Positions 16,756 through 25,419 of a DNA stretch of 64,000 bases are shown piece after piece. Where the stretch lies: the NCBI RefSeq assembly GCF_009208735.1, contig NZ_WFLJ01000002.1, positions 248,001 to 312,000 on the forward strand, in the 5' to 3' direction. This DNA is from Janthinobacterium rivuli (lineage in GTDB: Bacteria; Pseudomonadota; Gammaproteobacteria; Burkholderiales; Burkholderiaceae_D). Each line of letters opens with the position of its first letter. Position 1 is the first letter of the stretch. Position numbers and translations under genes: made by a program. The notes beneath the pieces were generated by a model, which saw only the letters and a list, made by a program, of their open reading frames with translations, did no database searches and was not told the origin of the DNA.

Positions 16756-17856
16756 ATGACGCCTTTGATTCCCGCCGAACTTCTACAAAAGTCGGACAAA
16801 ATTCTGTTCATCGCCCATCTGGCGCTGGGAGACTTTACCTACCTGCAAAACGGTTTCCGCGCCTTTGCCGCGGCCTATCCCCATATCCAGATCCACCTGT
16901 GGGTCGACGAAGTCCGCCGCACGTCCGACGCCAGGCAATGGGAAGGCTTGCGCACCTATTCGCTGTACGACTGGGTGGAGCAATCGGGCCTGTTCGCCAA
17001 GGTGTACCGCAAGACCTACAGCCCGGCGCTGTACGAAGAGTCACTGCGCGAGGCCAAAGCGGAACACTATCCCATCGTCGTGTCGCTGGCCCACGTAAGG
17101 CCACAGCAATACGCGGACCTTGCCCGCGCGATCAGCCCGAACGGGCTGGTGATCGGCACGCGCAAGCCGTTCAGCCCGCTGCGCCCCTGGCATTACCTCG
17201 CCTACCGCAAGATCGATGCCGTGCTGGCCTCGTATGCAGGACAGGATGCGGGCGAGCACCATATCAGCAGCGTGTATGCGGACTGGTTCCATCAATTGAC
17301 GGGACTCGACATTCCCGTGGCCGAACGCTATCCCTTCGTACACATTCCCGAGCACGCGCTGCAGCAGGCGCAGCAGCAGCTGGCCGCATGGGGCTTTGCC
17401 CCGCGCCAGGGGCCGCTCGTACTCCTGAACCCGTTTGCCAAGTCACACAAGCGCGGCTGGCCGCTGGAACGCATCGTCGAACTGATCGCGCGCATGCAGG
17501 CGATGCCGAAATGGCAGCATGCCTGTTTCCTGATCAATGCCATGCCGCAGGAACTGGCCAAGGTGAATGCCGTCGTGCAAGCGCATGGCTTGCCACGCAC
17601 GCAAGCCTTCAGCGCCGTCGACAACTTTTTCCAGCTGCCGGCCATGCTGGCGCAATGCGACCTGATTATTTCGGTGGAAACGTCGATCATGCATCTGGCG
17701 AACGCCGTGCATGTGCCTGTAGTGGCGTTGATGCGCAAGAAAAATCCGGAATGGGCACCGTTCGACAGCGCCAACAGTACCGTCATCACGGTGGCGCGGC
17801 GCAGCGACTGGGTCAAGGCGATCTCGGTCGAGCAGGTATTGCAGACCATCGCCTAG
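16756..17856 (+). CDS. Glycosyltransferase family 9 (heptosyltransferase-like)
   Basis: 366 residues with the two-Rossmann GT-B layout of family 9: an N-terminal DKILFIAHLALGDFTYLQNG region, then PLVLLNPFAKSHKRGWPLER in the middle, and the nucleotide-sugar end with FFQLPAMLAQCDLIISVETS followed by IMHLANAVHVPVVALM. Family members add heptose or related sugars to the LPS inner core from the cytoplasm. Which sugar this one uses cannot be told from sequence. It follows msbA closely in the same direction and converges at 15 bp with the response regulator. Confidence 0.85.
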   Translation: MTPLIPAELLQKSDKILFIAHLALGDFTYLQNGFRAFAAAYPHIQIHLWVDEVRRTSDARQWEGLRTYSLYDWVEQSGLFAKVYRKTYSPALYEESLREAKAEHYPIVVSLAHVRPQQYADLARAISPNGLVIGTRKPFSPLRPWHYLAYRKIDAVLASYAGQDAGEHHISSVYADWFHQLTGLDIPVAERYPFVHIPEHALQQAQQQLAAWGFAPRQGPLVLLNPFAKSHKRGWPLERIVELIARMQAMPKWQHACFLINAMPQELAKVNAVVQAHGLPRTQAFSAVDNFFQLPAMLAQCDLIISVETSIMHLANAVHVPVVALMRKKNPEWAPFDSANSTVITVARRSDWVKAISVEQVLQTIA

Positions 17857-17864
17857 AGAACGCA

Positions 17865-17882
17865 GCAGCGGCTAACCGCTGC
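17865..17882. terminator. Hairpin between convergent genes
   Basis: GCAGCGG (17865-17871) pairs with CCGCTGC (17876-17882) over a CTAA loop. It overlaps the response-regulator stop codon and lies nine bases after the GT9 stop, so it may serve both transcripts. No T-tract is present. Confidence 0.45.
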
Positions 17883-18483
17883 CCAGCATGCTGATACGCA
17901 CCAGGTCGGCCACATTATCGACCCCCAGCTTGTCCATCAGGCGCGCCTTGTGTACTTCCACCGTGCGCACGGAAATGCCCAGCGCCGGCGCGATATCGCG
18001 GTTGTGCTGGCCCGTCACCACCAGCTGCATCACTTCCCGTTCGCGCGGCGTCAGGGCGCGCAACAAGGCCAACCCCTCCACCTGGCGCAGCAACTGGCCG
18101 CGCGCATGCGCCTCGCGCGAAAACGCTTCATCGATGGCTGCCAGCAACTTGTCGTGGTCGAACGGTTTTTCCAGGAAATCGCTGGCCTGCGCCTTGAAGG
18201 CCTGGCGCGCCAGGGCGACGTCGCCATGTCCCGTGATAATGATGATGGGCAGCAAGCATTTAAGCTCCAGCAAGCGTCGCTGCAGGCTCAGGCCATCCAT
18301 GCCCGACATGCGGATATCGATCAGCAGGCAGCCGGCCCACTCGGGCCGCCAGCTGTCCAGGAAATCCTCGCCGCAGGAAAACAGGGCCGTGCGGTAGCCG
18401 CGTATGCCCAACAGCAAACCCAGCGCATCGCGCACGGCGGGATCGTCATCCACGATAAACACCGTCATATTACTTGTCACCAT
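17872..18483 (-). CDS. FixJ/NarL-type response regulator
   Basis: 203 residues from the ATG at 18483, preceded by AGGAGAG at five bases. Receiver domain residues 1-125 with the acidic pocket DDD (12-14), phospho-acceptor Asp56 (LLIDIRMSGMDG), Thr in IITGHGD and Lys in FLEKPFD. The C-terminal LuxR-type HTH (LTPREREVMQLVVTGQHNRD, then ISVRTVEVHKARLMDKL) binds DNA. It overlaps the 3' end of the sensor kinase gene by 14 bp, so the pair is translationally coupled. The target genes are unknown. Confidence 0.92.
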   Translation of the reverse strand: MVTSNMTVFIVDDDPAVRDALGLLLGIRGYRTALFSCGEDFLDSWRPEWAGCLLIDIRMSGMDGLSLQRRLLELKCLLPIIIITGHGDVALARQAFKAQASDFLEKPFDHDKLLAAIDEAFSREAHARGQLLRQVEGLALLRALTPREREVMQLVVTGQHNRDIAPALGISVRTVEVHKARLMDKLGVDNVADLVRISMLGSG

Positions 18484-20065
18484 ACTCTCCTGTAGCGGCC
18501 GCACTGGCGCGCGCCAGGGGCAGGACAAAACGAAAAATGCCATGCTTGCCCACTTCCGCCCATAGCTGGCCGCCATGCGCTTCGACGATGCTGCGGCTGA
18601 GCACCAGCCCCAGCCCCAGGCCACTGGCCTTGGTCGAGACGAACGGTTCGAACAGGCGCGCCGCCAGGCTGTTGGAAATGCCGGGACCGCTATCTTCGAC
18701 GGACAGGCGCAGCCGCCCGCCTTCGAGCCGCTCGGCCGAGACCGTGATGCGGCGCCGGCCGCGCGGCTGGCCCAGCACCGCATCCTGCGCATTGGCCAAT
18801 AAATTCCGCAACACCAGCTCGATTTGCAGGCGATCGGCATTGACGGCCAGCGGCGACGGCGGCGCCAGCACCAGCTCGATGCCATGCTCATGGAACAGCG
18901 GCGTGAACTGGCGCGCCATGCCCTCGATCAGGGCACCCGCCTCCACCGCTTCGAGTTGCATCGCGCCCGTGCGGAAAAAGTCGCGCAGGCGGCGCACCAC
19001 GTCCGCGGCGCGTCCCGATTCGACGATCATATGCCCCACGGCGCCCTGCAGCAGGGCGCCGGTCTCCCCGCGTTCCAGCAAGTATTCGCACGCCTTGCCA
19101 TAGGTCGACAAGGCCGTCAGCGGCTGGTTCAGCTCATGTGCGAGGGCGGCCGCCATCTCGCCGGCGGCCGCCAGGCGCAGCGTGTGTTTCAGTTCGTCGG
19201 CCACCTGGCGCATTTCGTCGACGACGATGCCGATAAAAAATCCCACCAGCGCCAGCACGGCATCGAGCAATTGCAATTCATAAAACTGGATATCGACCGC
19301 ATGCGTCCACTTCACCAGGGTGATGATGCACAGTTGCAATACAAACACAGCCAGCACGGCGCCATGCAGCCCCTGGCGCGAGGCGGCCCAGATCACGGGG
19401 AGAAACAGGAAATAGAAATGCTTGTATTCGGAACGCACGATGGAACCGAACAGGCTCCACAACACGAAGCTGGCCAGGGCCAGATACGCCAGGGTTTCCC
19501 AGCGCCAGACGGCGGCATGCAGGCGTTCGCGCCCGCGCTCGCTGAACAGCACCCAGATCAGCGGCATCGACACCAGCATGCCGACCGTGTCGCCGATGCT
19601 GAAACGCCAGACCGCCGTTGCCCATTCGCCAGCCGGGATACGTCCCGTCAGCGACAGCAAGGAAATATAGCCGAGCGCGTTGAGCACGGTGCCAAGCAGC
19701 ACGATGGCAACCCAGGCGCTCAGGCGGCGCCGGTTGTCGAAGATATCGCTGCTGCTGAACCTGCGGCGCAAGACTGCACCGATACCGCCATAGCCGAGCA
19801 CCAGCCATGCCGAACAGAGCAAGGTCAGGGGCAGGCCTGCCGGCATGCCGCGCACCAGCACCTCGCCAGCCACCAGGGCGATAAACCACGGCAGCGCCGC
19901 CTTGCGGCCGTGGAACAGCCAAAATACGAGGCCCAGCGCGGGATCGGGATTCCAGGGGGTGATGTTCAGCCCGTACATCGGGTCGATATAGGTCGCCCAG
20001 TCAAACAGCAGATACAGGCCGACAAAGGCGGGATACGGCAGGTAGCGGGACAGGGATGGGCGCAT
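18470..20065 (-). CDS. MASE1-domain sensor histidine kinase
   Basis: 531 residues from the ATG at 20065 (MRPSLSRYLPYP); an ATG at 20092 would add nine. The N-terminal ~280 residues contain about eight hydrophobic segments in the MASE1 pattern (membrane-embedded sensor of unknown ligand). Next come a HisKA domain with His310 (AALAHELNQPLTAL) and a HATPase domain with N box LLANAQDAVLG, G1 DSGPGI and G2 KASGLGLGLVLS. The HELNQPL form is that of FixL/DctB-like kinases, which pair with FixJ-type regulators, and exactly such a regulator overlaps its 3' end. The signal is not predictable. Confidence 0.9.
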   Translation of the reverse strand: MRPSLSRYLPYPAFVGLYLLFDWATYIDPMYGLNITPWNPDPALGLVFWLFHGRKAALPWFIALVAGEVLVRGMPAGLPLTLLCSAWLVLGYGGIGAVLRRRFSSSDIFDNRRRLSAWVAIVLLGTVLNALGYISLLSLTGRIPAGEWATAVWRFSIGDTVGMLVSMPLIWVLFSERGRERLHAAVWRWETLAYLALASFVLWSLFGSIVRSEYKHFYFLFLPVIWAASRQGLHGAVLAVFVLQLCIITLVKWTHAVDIQFYELQLLDAVLALVGFFIGIVVDEMRQVADELKHTLRLAAAGEMAAALAHELNQPLTALSTYGKACEYLLERGETGALLQGAVGHMIVESGRAADVVRRLRDFFRTGAMQLEAVEAGALIEGMARQFTPLFHEHGIELVLAPPSPLAVNADRLQIELVLRNLLANAQDAVLGQPRGRRRITVSAERLEGGRLRLSVEDSGPGISNSLAARLFEPFVSTKASGLGLGLVLSRSIVEAHGGQLWAEVGKHGIFRFVLPLARASAAATGEYGDK

Positions 20066-20184
20066 AACGGTGTTTTTTAAACTGTCCCGCATTATGCATC
20101 GCAAGCGTGCGCCACGCCATGCCATCTTGCGTTAGAAGCACATGAAATAATTTTCAGGCAAGGTCGCAAGGCGCGCCGGCGCAG

Positions 20185-21573
20185 TCAGGCCCCGGCCAGC
20201 GGCAAGCGCACCTCCACCAGCAAGCCCAGACCGCCATTGCCGCTGTGCAACTGAATCGTGCCGCCGTGCTGGCGCACGACGGAAGCGACGATGGACAAGC
20301 CCAGGCCGCTGCCCGGCTGCGCCTGCTGCGGCGCGCGGAAAAAGCGGTCGAACACGCGTTCATACAGCGCCGGCGCGATGCCCGGCCCCTGATCGGCCAC
20401 ATGCAGCACGGCCTGGCCCCGCTCCGCATGCAGCGACACCGTCACGCTGCTGCCGCGCGGGCTGTACTTGATGGCGTTCTCCACCAGGTTGTCGATCAGC
20501 GAGACGAGGCTCTCGCGCTGTCCGGGTACGCTGAGCGAGACGCCGGCTTGCAATTCGAGCTCGATATCGCCCGCCTGGGCCAGGCCGGAGAGGGCCGCCA
20601 GACGGTCCTGCAGCAAGGTATCGAGCGCCTGCCGCCGCGGCAACTCGCCCCCGCCCGCCTGCACTTCGCTGCGCGTCAGCTGCAGCAACTGGCCCACCAG
20701 GCGCGCGGCCCGTTTGCCGCTGTTCAAGATACCGTCCAGCAGCTCTTGCTGACGCGCATCATGCGCCTGCCCCTGCAAGGCTTCGACATTCACGCGCATG
20801 GCCGCCAGCGGCGTGCGCAGCTCATGCGTGGCATCGGCGATGAAGCTGCGTTCGCGCGCGGCGCTGGCATCGACGCGCTGCAACAGGGCATTGATATTGT
20901 CGACCAGCGCCGCCAGTTCGCCATGCGGCGGCTTGAACGCCAGCGGACGCAAATCCTGCGGCCCGCGCGCCGCCACCTCCTGCGCCACCTTGCGCCAAGG
21001 ACGCATGGCCAGGCGGATCGACAGCCAGGCCGGCACCAGCAGGAACGGCAGGCTGATCAGCAGCGGCAGCAGGTAGTAGCCGCGTGAGTTGATCGTGATG
21101 AAAAATTGCCAGGCGCCCCCCACTTCCAGCACGGTCACGCGGGTGGCCCCTTCGACCAGGCTGCGGCTGCGCCAGGCCTGGCCCTTGATGTACACCACTT
21201 CCATCTGCTCCGGGCCGGCACTGCGGATACCGCTGGGCGCATCGGGCGACTTGTACACCAGCTTGCCCTCACGCCAGACCAGAATGCGCGGCGCCAGCTC
21301 CGGCACCTGGCCCATTTCAAATTCCTCGCGCAATGCTTCATCGATGGCGCGCAAGCTTTGTTGCTGGCGCTGCGGCTGCTCGGCCAGGTTATCGGCCACG
21401 CTGATAATGGCGTGCAGGACGCCGCGGGTCACAGTGCTCGCCTCATCGGCTCCTTCGACCAGCACATACGCCACGGCCAAGCTCCACACCATGGTCAGCA
21501 TCAGCATTTGCGCCATCATCAGGCGGCGCACCAGGGTGGGCCGGCGCAGCATGGCCCAGAGGCGGCCCATCAT
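20185..21573 (-). CDS. Sensor histidine kinase, QseC/PhoQ type
   Basis: 462 residues. Two transmembrane helices (about 18-40 and 166-188) bracket a ~125-residue periplasmic sensor. A short HAMP-like linker (RLAMRPWRKVAQEVAARG) leads to HisKA with His250 (FIADATHELRTPLAAM) and HATPase with NAIKYSP, DQGPGI and GSGLGLSI. The start overlaps the response-regulator stop by 4 bp. The pair diverges from a MipA/OmpV-family gene, a neighbourhood seen with regulators that respond to cationic peptides, metals or envelope stress. The signal itself cannot be read from sequence. Confidence 0.92.
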   Translation of the reverse strand: MMGRLWAMLRRPTLVRRLMMAQMLMLTMVWSLAVAYVLVEGADEASTVTRGVLHAIISVADNLAEQPQRQQQSLRAIDEALREEFEMGQVPELAPRILVWREGKLVYKSPDAPSGIRSAGPEQMEVVYIKGQAWRSRSLVEGATRVTVLEVGGAWQFFITINSRGYYLLPLLISLPFLLVPAWLSIRLAMRPWRKVAQEVAARGPQDLRPLAFKPPHGELAALVDNINALLQRVDASAARERSFIADATHELRTPLAAMRVNVEALQGQAHDARQQELLDGILNSGKRAARLVGQLLQLTRSEVQAGGGELPRRQALDTLLQDRLAALSGLAQAGDIELELQAGVSLSVPGQRESLVSLIDNLVENAIKYSPRGSSVTVSLHAERGQAVLHVADQGPGIAPALYERVFDRFFRAPQQAQPGSGLGLSIVASVVRQHGGTIQLHSGNGGLGLLVEVRLPLAGA

Positions 21574-22256
21574 GCGCCAGCACGCGACGCAGTGGATGTC
21601 TCGCCCTGCTGGTCGATGACATAGCCGACGCCACGCACGGTGCGGATATAACCCTCGCCTATCTTGCGGCGCAAGTTGCCCATATGCACATCCAGGGTGT
21701 TGCTGGCATTGGCCAGTCCGCCGGGCAGGATATGCTCTTCCAGCACGCGGCGCGTGATGACCCGGTTGGCGCGCATCAGCAAGGTCTTCAGCAGAGCATA
21801 TTCACTGGCGGTGAGCTCCACCGGCCGGCCATGCACGCTGACACGCCGCGTGGGCACTTGCAGCAGCAGACCGCGCAATTCGATGGTGTCGCCATCGAAG
21901 CCATAGCTGCGGCGCGCCAGCGCGCGCACGCGCGACAGCAGCTCGGCCAGCACGAAGGGCTTCACCAGGTAATCGTCGGCGCCACCGTCCAGGCCCCGCA
22001 AGCGCTGTTCCAGCGTATCGCGGGCGCTGAGGATCAGCACGGGCAGGCGCGCGGCGCGCAGCCGGGCCAGCAAATCGAGGCCATCGCCATCGGGCAAGCC
22101 CAGGTCCAGCAGCACCAGCTCGCAGCTGTCGTGCTCGATGCTGCGCGCCGCATCCTCCAGGCTGCGCACCCAGACCACTTGCATGCCCTGGTCGCGCAAG
22201 GCAATCCGCACGCCATTGCCCAGGTCCATATCGTCTTCAATCAGCAGTATCTTCAT
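21570..22256 (-). CDS. OmpR/PhoP-type response regulator
   Basis: 228 residues from the ATG at 22256 (MKILLIEDDMDL). Receiver domain with the acidic pair in IEDD (residues 8-9), phospho-acceptor Asp51 (LVLLDLGLPDGDG) and Lys in DDYLVKPF. The C-terminal winged helix has ELTASEYALLKTLLMRANRV and the recognition region SNTLDVHMGNLRRKIG with the wing IRTVRGVGYVI. It heads a two-gene operon with the overlapping kinase. Dyads at 22281-22325, between this gene and the divergent MipA-like gene, are candidate binding sites. Confidence 0.94.
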   Translation of the reverse strand: MKILLIEDDMDLGNGVRIALRDQGMQVVWVRSLEDAARSIEHDSCELVLLDLGLPDGDGLDLLARLRAARLPVLILSARDTLEQRLRGLDGGADDYLVKPFVLAELLSRVRALARRSYGFDGDTIELRGLLLQVPTRRVSVHGRPVELTASEYALLKTLLMRANRVITRRVLEEHILPGGLANASNTLDVHMGNLRRKIGEGYIRTVRGVGYVIDQQGETSTASRAGA

Positions 22257-22280
22257 GGCGAGTATTAAACCACCGCAAGC

Positions 22281-22325
22281 TGAAGAATGGGTAAAGAAGC
22301 GTTCTTCATGCAATCTTAATATAAG
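22281..22325. promoter_or_regulatory. Candidate operators in the divergent RR/mipA promoter region
   Basis: TGAAGAA (22281-22287) is mirrored by TTCTTCA (22302-22308), and CTTA-ATA-TAAG at 22315-22325 is a second small dyad. They fill the space upstream of both divergent genes. Binding by the adjacent OmpR-type regulator is plausible, but the motifs are short. Confidence 0.35.
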
Positions 22326-22413
22326 GCTCATTTTCCCTTCATGGCAAGGACCAATACTGTCGGCAGTCAATCGAGCCACTCCGGACTCGGTTCTCCACCT
22401 GACGGAAAACTCC

Positions 22414-23235
22414 ATGCACGCACCCACAACCCTGCTGACCTCGCTGGCACTCGCCAGCGGCATGATCCTCAACCCGCTGGCCGCCGCGGCGGCCGAACCC
22501 GCCGCGGAAAATGTCTTCACCATCGGTGGCGGCGTCGCCGCCGTGTCCAGCTATTCCGGCGCCGACAAACTGTCGGCCTCGCCCCTGATCATCCTCGATT
22601 ACGCCATGGCCAATGGCCTGTTCTTCAGCACTTCGCGCGGCATCGGCTATGGCGGCCAGGCCGGCCCCTTCAGCTACAGCGCCGCATTGGGCTACCGCGG
22701 CAACCGCGAAGACCACAAGCGCAATGGCGCCAATGGCTGGGGCGGCAGCGATTACCTGAAGGGCATGGGCGAAGTCAAGGGCAATGCCAGCGCCCTGCTC
22801 AGCGCGGGCTATTCGCCCCTGCCGGGCCTGTCGCTGAGCGTCTCGAGCGACATTCCCCTGTCAAACCGCGAAAATGGCGCGAACGTGCATTTCGAAGCGA
22901 CGGGCCAGGTCTACGGCAGATCCGATGCCAAGGGCATGCAGCAGGATAGCGTGACCATCGGCGGCCAGCTGGCCTGGGGCGAGCGCAAATACGTGCAGAC
23001 CATGTATGGCGTCACGGCCACCCAGGCCGCGAACACCTCGTTCAAGCAATACACGCCCAAGGCCGGTTTCTATGAAGCACAGGCCACCGTCAACTGGGAG
23101 CACCGCTTCGATGCACGCTGGGCCATCAATACCCTGGTCGGCGTCGAGACCCGCCTGGGCGACGCGGCCAAGAGCCCCATCGTGCAGCGCAAGACCTCCC
23201 CGGTCGGCGCCGTCTACGTCACCTACCGCTATTAA
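22414..23235 (+). CDS. MipA/OmpV-family outer-membrane protein
   Basis: 273 residues from the ATG at 22414 (MHAPTTLLTSLALASGM), with a signal peptide ending in an Ala-rich cleavage region (PLAAAAAEPA). The mature part is a predicted beta-barrel of alternating strands (GGGVAAVSSYSGADKLSASP, GYRGNREDHK, LSAGYSPLPGLSLSVSSD) ending in VYVTYRY with the terminal aromatic expected of outer-membrane barrels. Family members are MltA-interacting proteins or OmpV-like porins linked to envelope stress. The gene diverges from an OmpR-type two-component operon and is probably its target. Confidence 0.85.
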   Translation: MHAPTTLLTSLALASGMILNPLAAAAAEPAAENVFTIGGGVAAVSSYSGADKLSASPLIILDYAMANGLFFSTSRGIGYGGQAGPFSYSAALGYRGNREDHKRNGANGWGGSDYLKGMGEVKGNASALLSAGYSPLPGLSLSVSSDIPLSNRENGANVHFEATGQVYGRSDAKGMQQDSVTIGGQLAWGERKYVQTMYGVTATQAANTSFKQYTPKAGFYEAQATVNWEHRFDARWAINTLVGVETRLGDAAKSPIVQRKTSPVGAVYVTYRY

Positions 23236-23350
23236 ACACGCTTGAAGCGGGCGCAGAGATAAGGGAAACCCGTACGCTGTTTCGCCAATTTACAGTGGGA
23301 AAGGGCACCGATAAGATGGCGCGGTTTCCGCTTCCCTTCACGCCCCTCCC

Positions 23351-23899
23351 ATGCATGCATCGCGACTTGCCCCGCAACGCCGTGACCGCGCCACAGACAG
23401 CGCCGCGGCCCCGCGCAGCACAGGGAGACAGCATACGCTGCTGCTCCTGCTGCCGGTCAAGCGGGCCAGCGACATCGTCTTCGGTGCGCGCTACGCCAGG
23501 CGGCTACAGGAATGGGGGATATGCGTGCGTGTCAGCCTGCTGCATGTGACGCCAGCGCAGGTACGCCCCGCCGCCGGCCTGCCGCGGCAAGGTGCGGCTG
23601 AAGACGCCGGCGGTACGCTCGCGCTGGCAACCGAGCAAATCATGCACGAGGCCGGCTTATACCTGAGCCGTTCACATCTAGCCTTCAGCACCCACATTTT
23701 TTCCGGCGAAATCATTTTTACGATACTCGACACGGCCGAAATGCTGGGATGCCATGAAATTGTCTTACCTGCCATTAAGAACAACTGCTGGCGAGACCGA
23801 TTCTCGGACACCCTGGCGCGCAAGCTGGCCCGCGCCAGCCGTAGCGCCACCGTGCTGCTGGCCAATACCGATGGCATGAGCTGCCCGCCGCTGCGCTGA
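23351..23899 (+). CDS. Usp-like (universal stress fold) protein
   Basis: 182 residues. After a ~28-residue basic, Pro/Arg-rich N-terminal tail, the order LLLLLPVKRASDIVFGARYA, CVRVSLLHVTPAQV, a long helix with LALATEQIMHEAG, then TAEMLGCHEIVLPA and SRSATVLLANTDG matches the alpha/beta UspA fold. The ATP-binding GxxGxxxx stretch of classical Usp proteins is not evident. No ribosome site is obvious at 23351. It lies 49 bp upstream of a VirK-like gene in the same direction. Function is not predictable beyond stress association. Confidence 0.55.
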   Translation: MHASRLAPQRRDRATDSAAAPRSTGRQHTLLLLLPVKRASDIVFGARYARRLQEWGICVRVSLLHVTPAQVRPAAGLPRQGAAEDAGGTLALATEQIMHEAGLYLSRSHLAFSTHIFSGEIIFTILDTAEMLGCHEIVLPAIKNNCWRDRFSDTLARKLARASRSATVLLANTDGMSCPPLR

Positions 23900-23948
23900 A
23901 GCACGGCCCGCAGCCACCTCCGTTCTCATTCACCAAGGAAAATGCCTG

Positions 23949-24950
23949 ATGACACAAGCAATTACTCTGCATGCTGGTCTCACCGATATGCCCCCTGGCA
24001 TTGCCCGCCTGCGCGAGCTGTTCAAACTGCAATTGCGGGCACGTCTGCAGCAGCGGCAGACGCGCATCTGGCTCAAGTTGCTCAATTCCCACCCCGTCTT
24101 TGGCGACCTGCTGCAAGCCTACCCGCGCCTGGTCCACAAGGTGTACCGGCACTACCTGAGCAAGAGCTTGTCCTGCCAGCAACGCGTGTCCATGCTGGTC
24201 GACCACTATCATTTCATCCTGCAGCAAGGCTGGGGCAAGCTGATGGTACAAGCGGCGCACCAACCGGTCATACTCGCCACGGTGCCGGGAAAATCCGGTT
24301 CGCCCTACCATCTGCGCCTGTCTTCGCTGTTCCGCATGGATCGCGAAGGCGAGATGGTCTTGCAGCTGATGCATGATGACGATGTGCTCTACACGGTGGT
24401 CTTCACCTTCTTCGGCTGCCGTACGCGCGCGCCCGACGATACCGGCGTGGGCATCGGCTGCATCCAGGGTCCGCAGGGCGCGGAAGGCTTGCGCCGCGTG
24501 CGCGAAGCCACGCGCGACCTGCACGGCATGCGCCCCAAGTTCCTGATGATACGCCTGGTACGTCAACTGGCATACGAGCACGGTTGCCGCACCATGCTTC
24601 TGGTAGGCAATGCCAACCGGGCCGGCCACCATTCGGCAAGGAAGAATGGCCTGCTGCTCGCCGACTACAATGCACTATGGCAAGAACTTGGCGCCACAGC
24701 CCGCGGCGATGGCGACTTTGAGTTGCCATGCGAAACGCTTCCCGCGCTCGTCCTCGAAGAGATCGCTTCCAAAAAACGTTCGGAAGCGCGCAAGCGTCAC
24801 GAACTGACCCTGAACATGATAGCCAGCCTGCGCAACGGCCTGGCATCGCATCGCAGCCATGGCGATGCGATGCACGACAGCGCCATGGCAGCCAATGACA
24901 CCCGGCATCCGGCCGAATTCGACGACGAGCACTTTTCCGCCGTAGCCTGA
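23949..24950 (+). CDS. VirK/YbjX-family protein (DUF535)
   Basis: 333 residues; the ATG at 23949 has AAGGAAA eight bases upstream. The sequence follows the DUF535 pattern: HPVFGDLLQAYPRLVHKVYR at the start, then a YHFILQQGWG stretch, HLRLSSLFRMDREGEMVLQL, a GVGIGCIQGPQG turn, and ARKNGLLLADYNALWQELGA near residue 235. VirK in Salmonella and Shigella is linked to PhoP-controlled resistance to cationic peptides and to virulence-factor localisation; the mechanism is not known. Its closeness to an OmpR-type two-component system and a MipA-like protein supports an envelope-defence role by context. Confidence 0.8.
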   Translation: MTQAITLHAGLTDMPPGIARLRELFKLQLRARLQQRQTRIWLKLLNSHPVFGDLLQAYPRLVHKVYRHYLSKSLSCQQRVSMLVDHYHFILQQGWGKLMVQAAHQPVILATVPGKSGSPYHLRLSSLFRMDREGEMVLQLMHDDDVLYTVVFTFFGCRTRAPDDTGVGIGCIQGPQGAEGLRRVREATRDLHGMRPKFLMIRLVRQLAYEHGCRTMLLVGNANRAGHHSARKNGLLLADYNALWQELGATARGDGDFELPCETLPALVLEEIASKKRSEARKRHELTLNMIASLRNGLASHRSHGDAMHDSAMAANDTRHPAEFDDEHFSAVA

Positions 24951-25125
24951 CCCTCTGCCGGGCCAGGCGCCCCGCCCCCGCCCCGCAGTCATTCCGCCCT
25001 GCAATACCCCAGTTCGCCTCCCGCACGCGCGCAAAAACCATGCGCCGCACATTCCTGTTACGCTAGTAAGATCGGCGTGCTTTCCTGGCGCGCCGGTTCC
25101 CCCAACGCTTACTAGGAGGCAAGTT

Positions 25126-25356
25126 ATGCGTGTAGACATCTACCGCCGAGCCGAGCACGACGGCATTTTTTCCTACCTCGCTGTGCCGGAAGGAAAGCTC
25201 ATTCCAGAAGAAGTCACCAATACCGATTGGCAGCTGGAAATACGCGCCAGTGAAGTGGCCGACGATGCCCAGGCCTTGCCCGACTACCATATCGAACAGC
25301 CGCACCAGCAGATCGCCGCCAAGGGTTATGCGATCACGGGCCTGAAAGACATGTAA
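25126..25356 (+). CDS. Small conserved protein (DUF6139-like)
   Basis: 76 residues with a very strong ribosome site (AGGAGG seven bases before the ATG), so it is a genuine small gene. It begins MRVDIYRRAEHDGIFSYLAV and ends AKGYAITGLKDM; the middle is acidic. It resembles a small family found in Burkholderiales that I recall as DUF6139, without certainty. There is no signal peptide or membrane segment and the function is unknown. A bidirectional terminator follows immediately. Confidence 0.7.
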   Translation: MRVDIYRRAEHDGIFSYLAVPEGKLIPEEVTNTDWQLEIRASEVADDAQALPDYHIEQPHQQIAAKGYAITGLKDM

Positions 25357-25360
25357 ACGA

Positions 25361-25395
25361 AAAAAGCCAAACCAGCATGTCTGCGGTTTGGCTTT
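25361..25395. terminator. Bidirectional Rho-independent terminator
   Basis: AAAAAGCCAAACC (25361-25373) faces GGTTTGGCTTT (25385-25395), an 11-bp perfect stem over an 11-nt loop with an A-run on one side and a T-rich end on the other. It lies between the small gene and the convergent dnaE gene and would serve both. Confidence 0.8.
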
Positions 25396-25419
25396 GTTGT
25401 TGGCGCCGGGCGCTGCCGG

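Noticed and set aside
18824..20080. Long open frame antisense to the MASE1 kinase
   Set aside because: Gln/His-rich shadow; the kinase motifs on the minus strand are complete.
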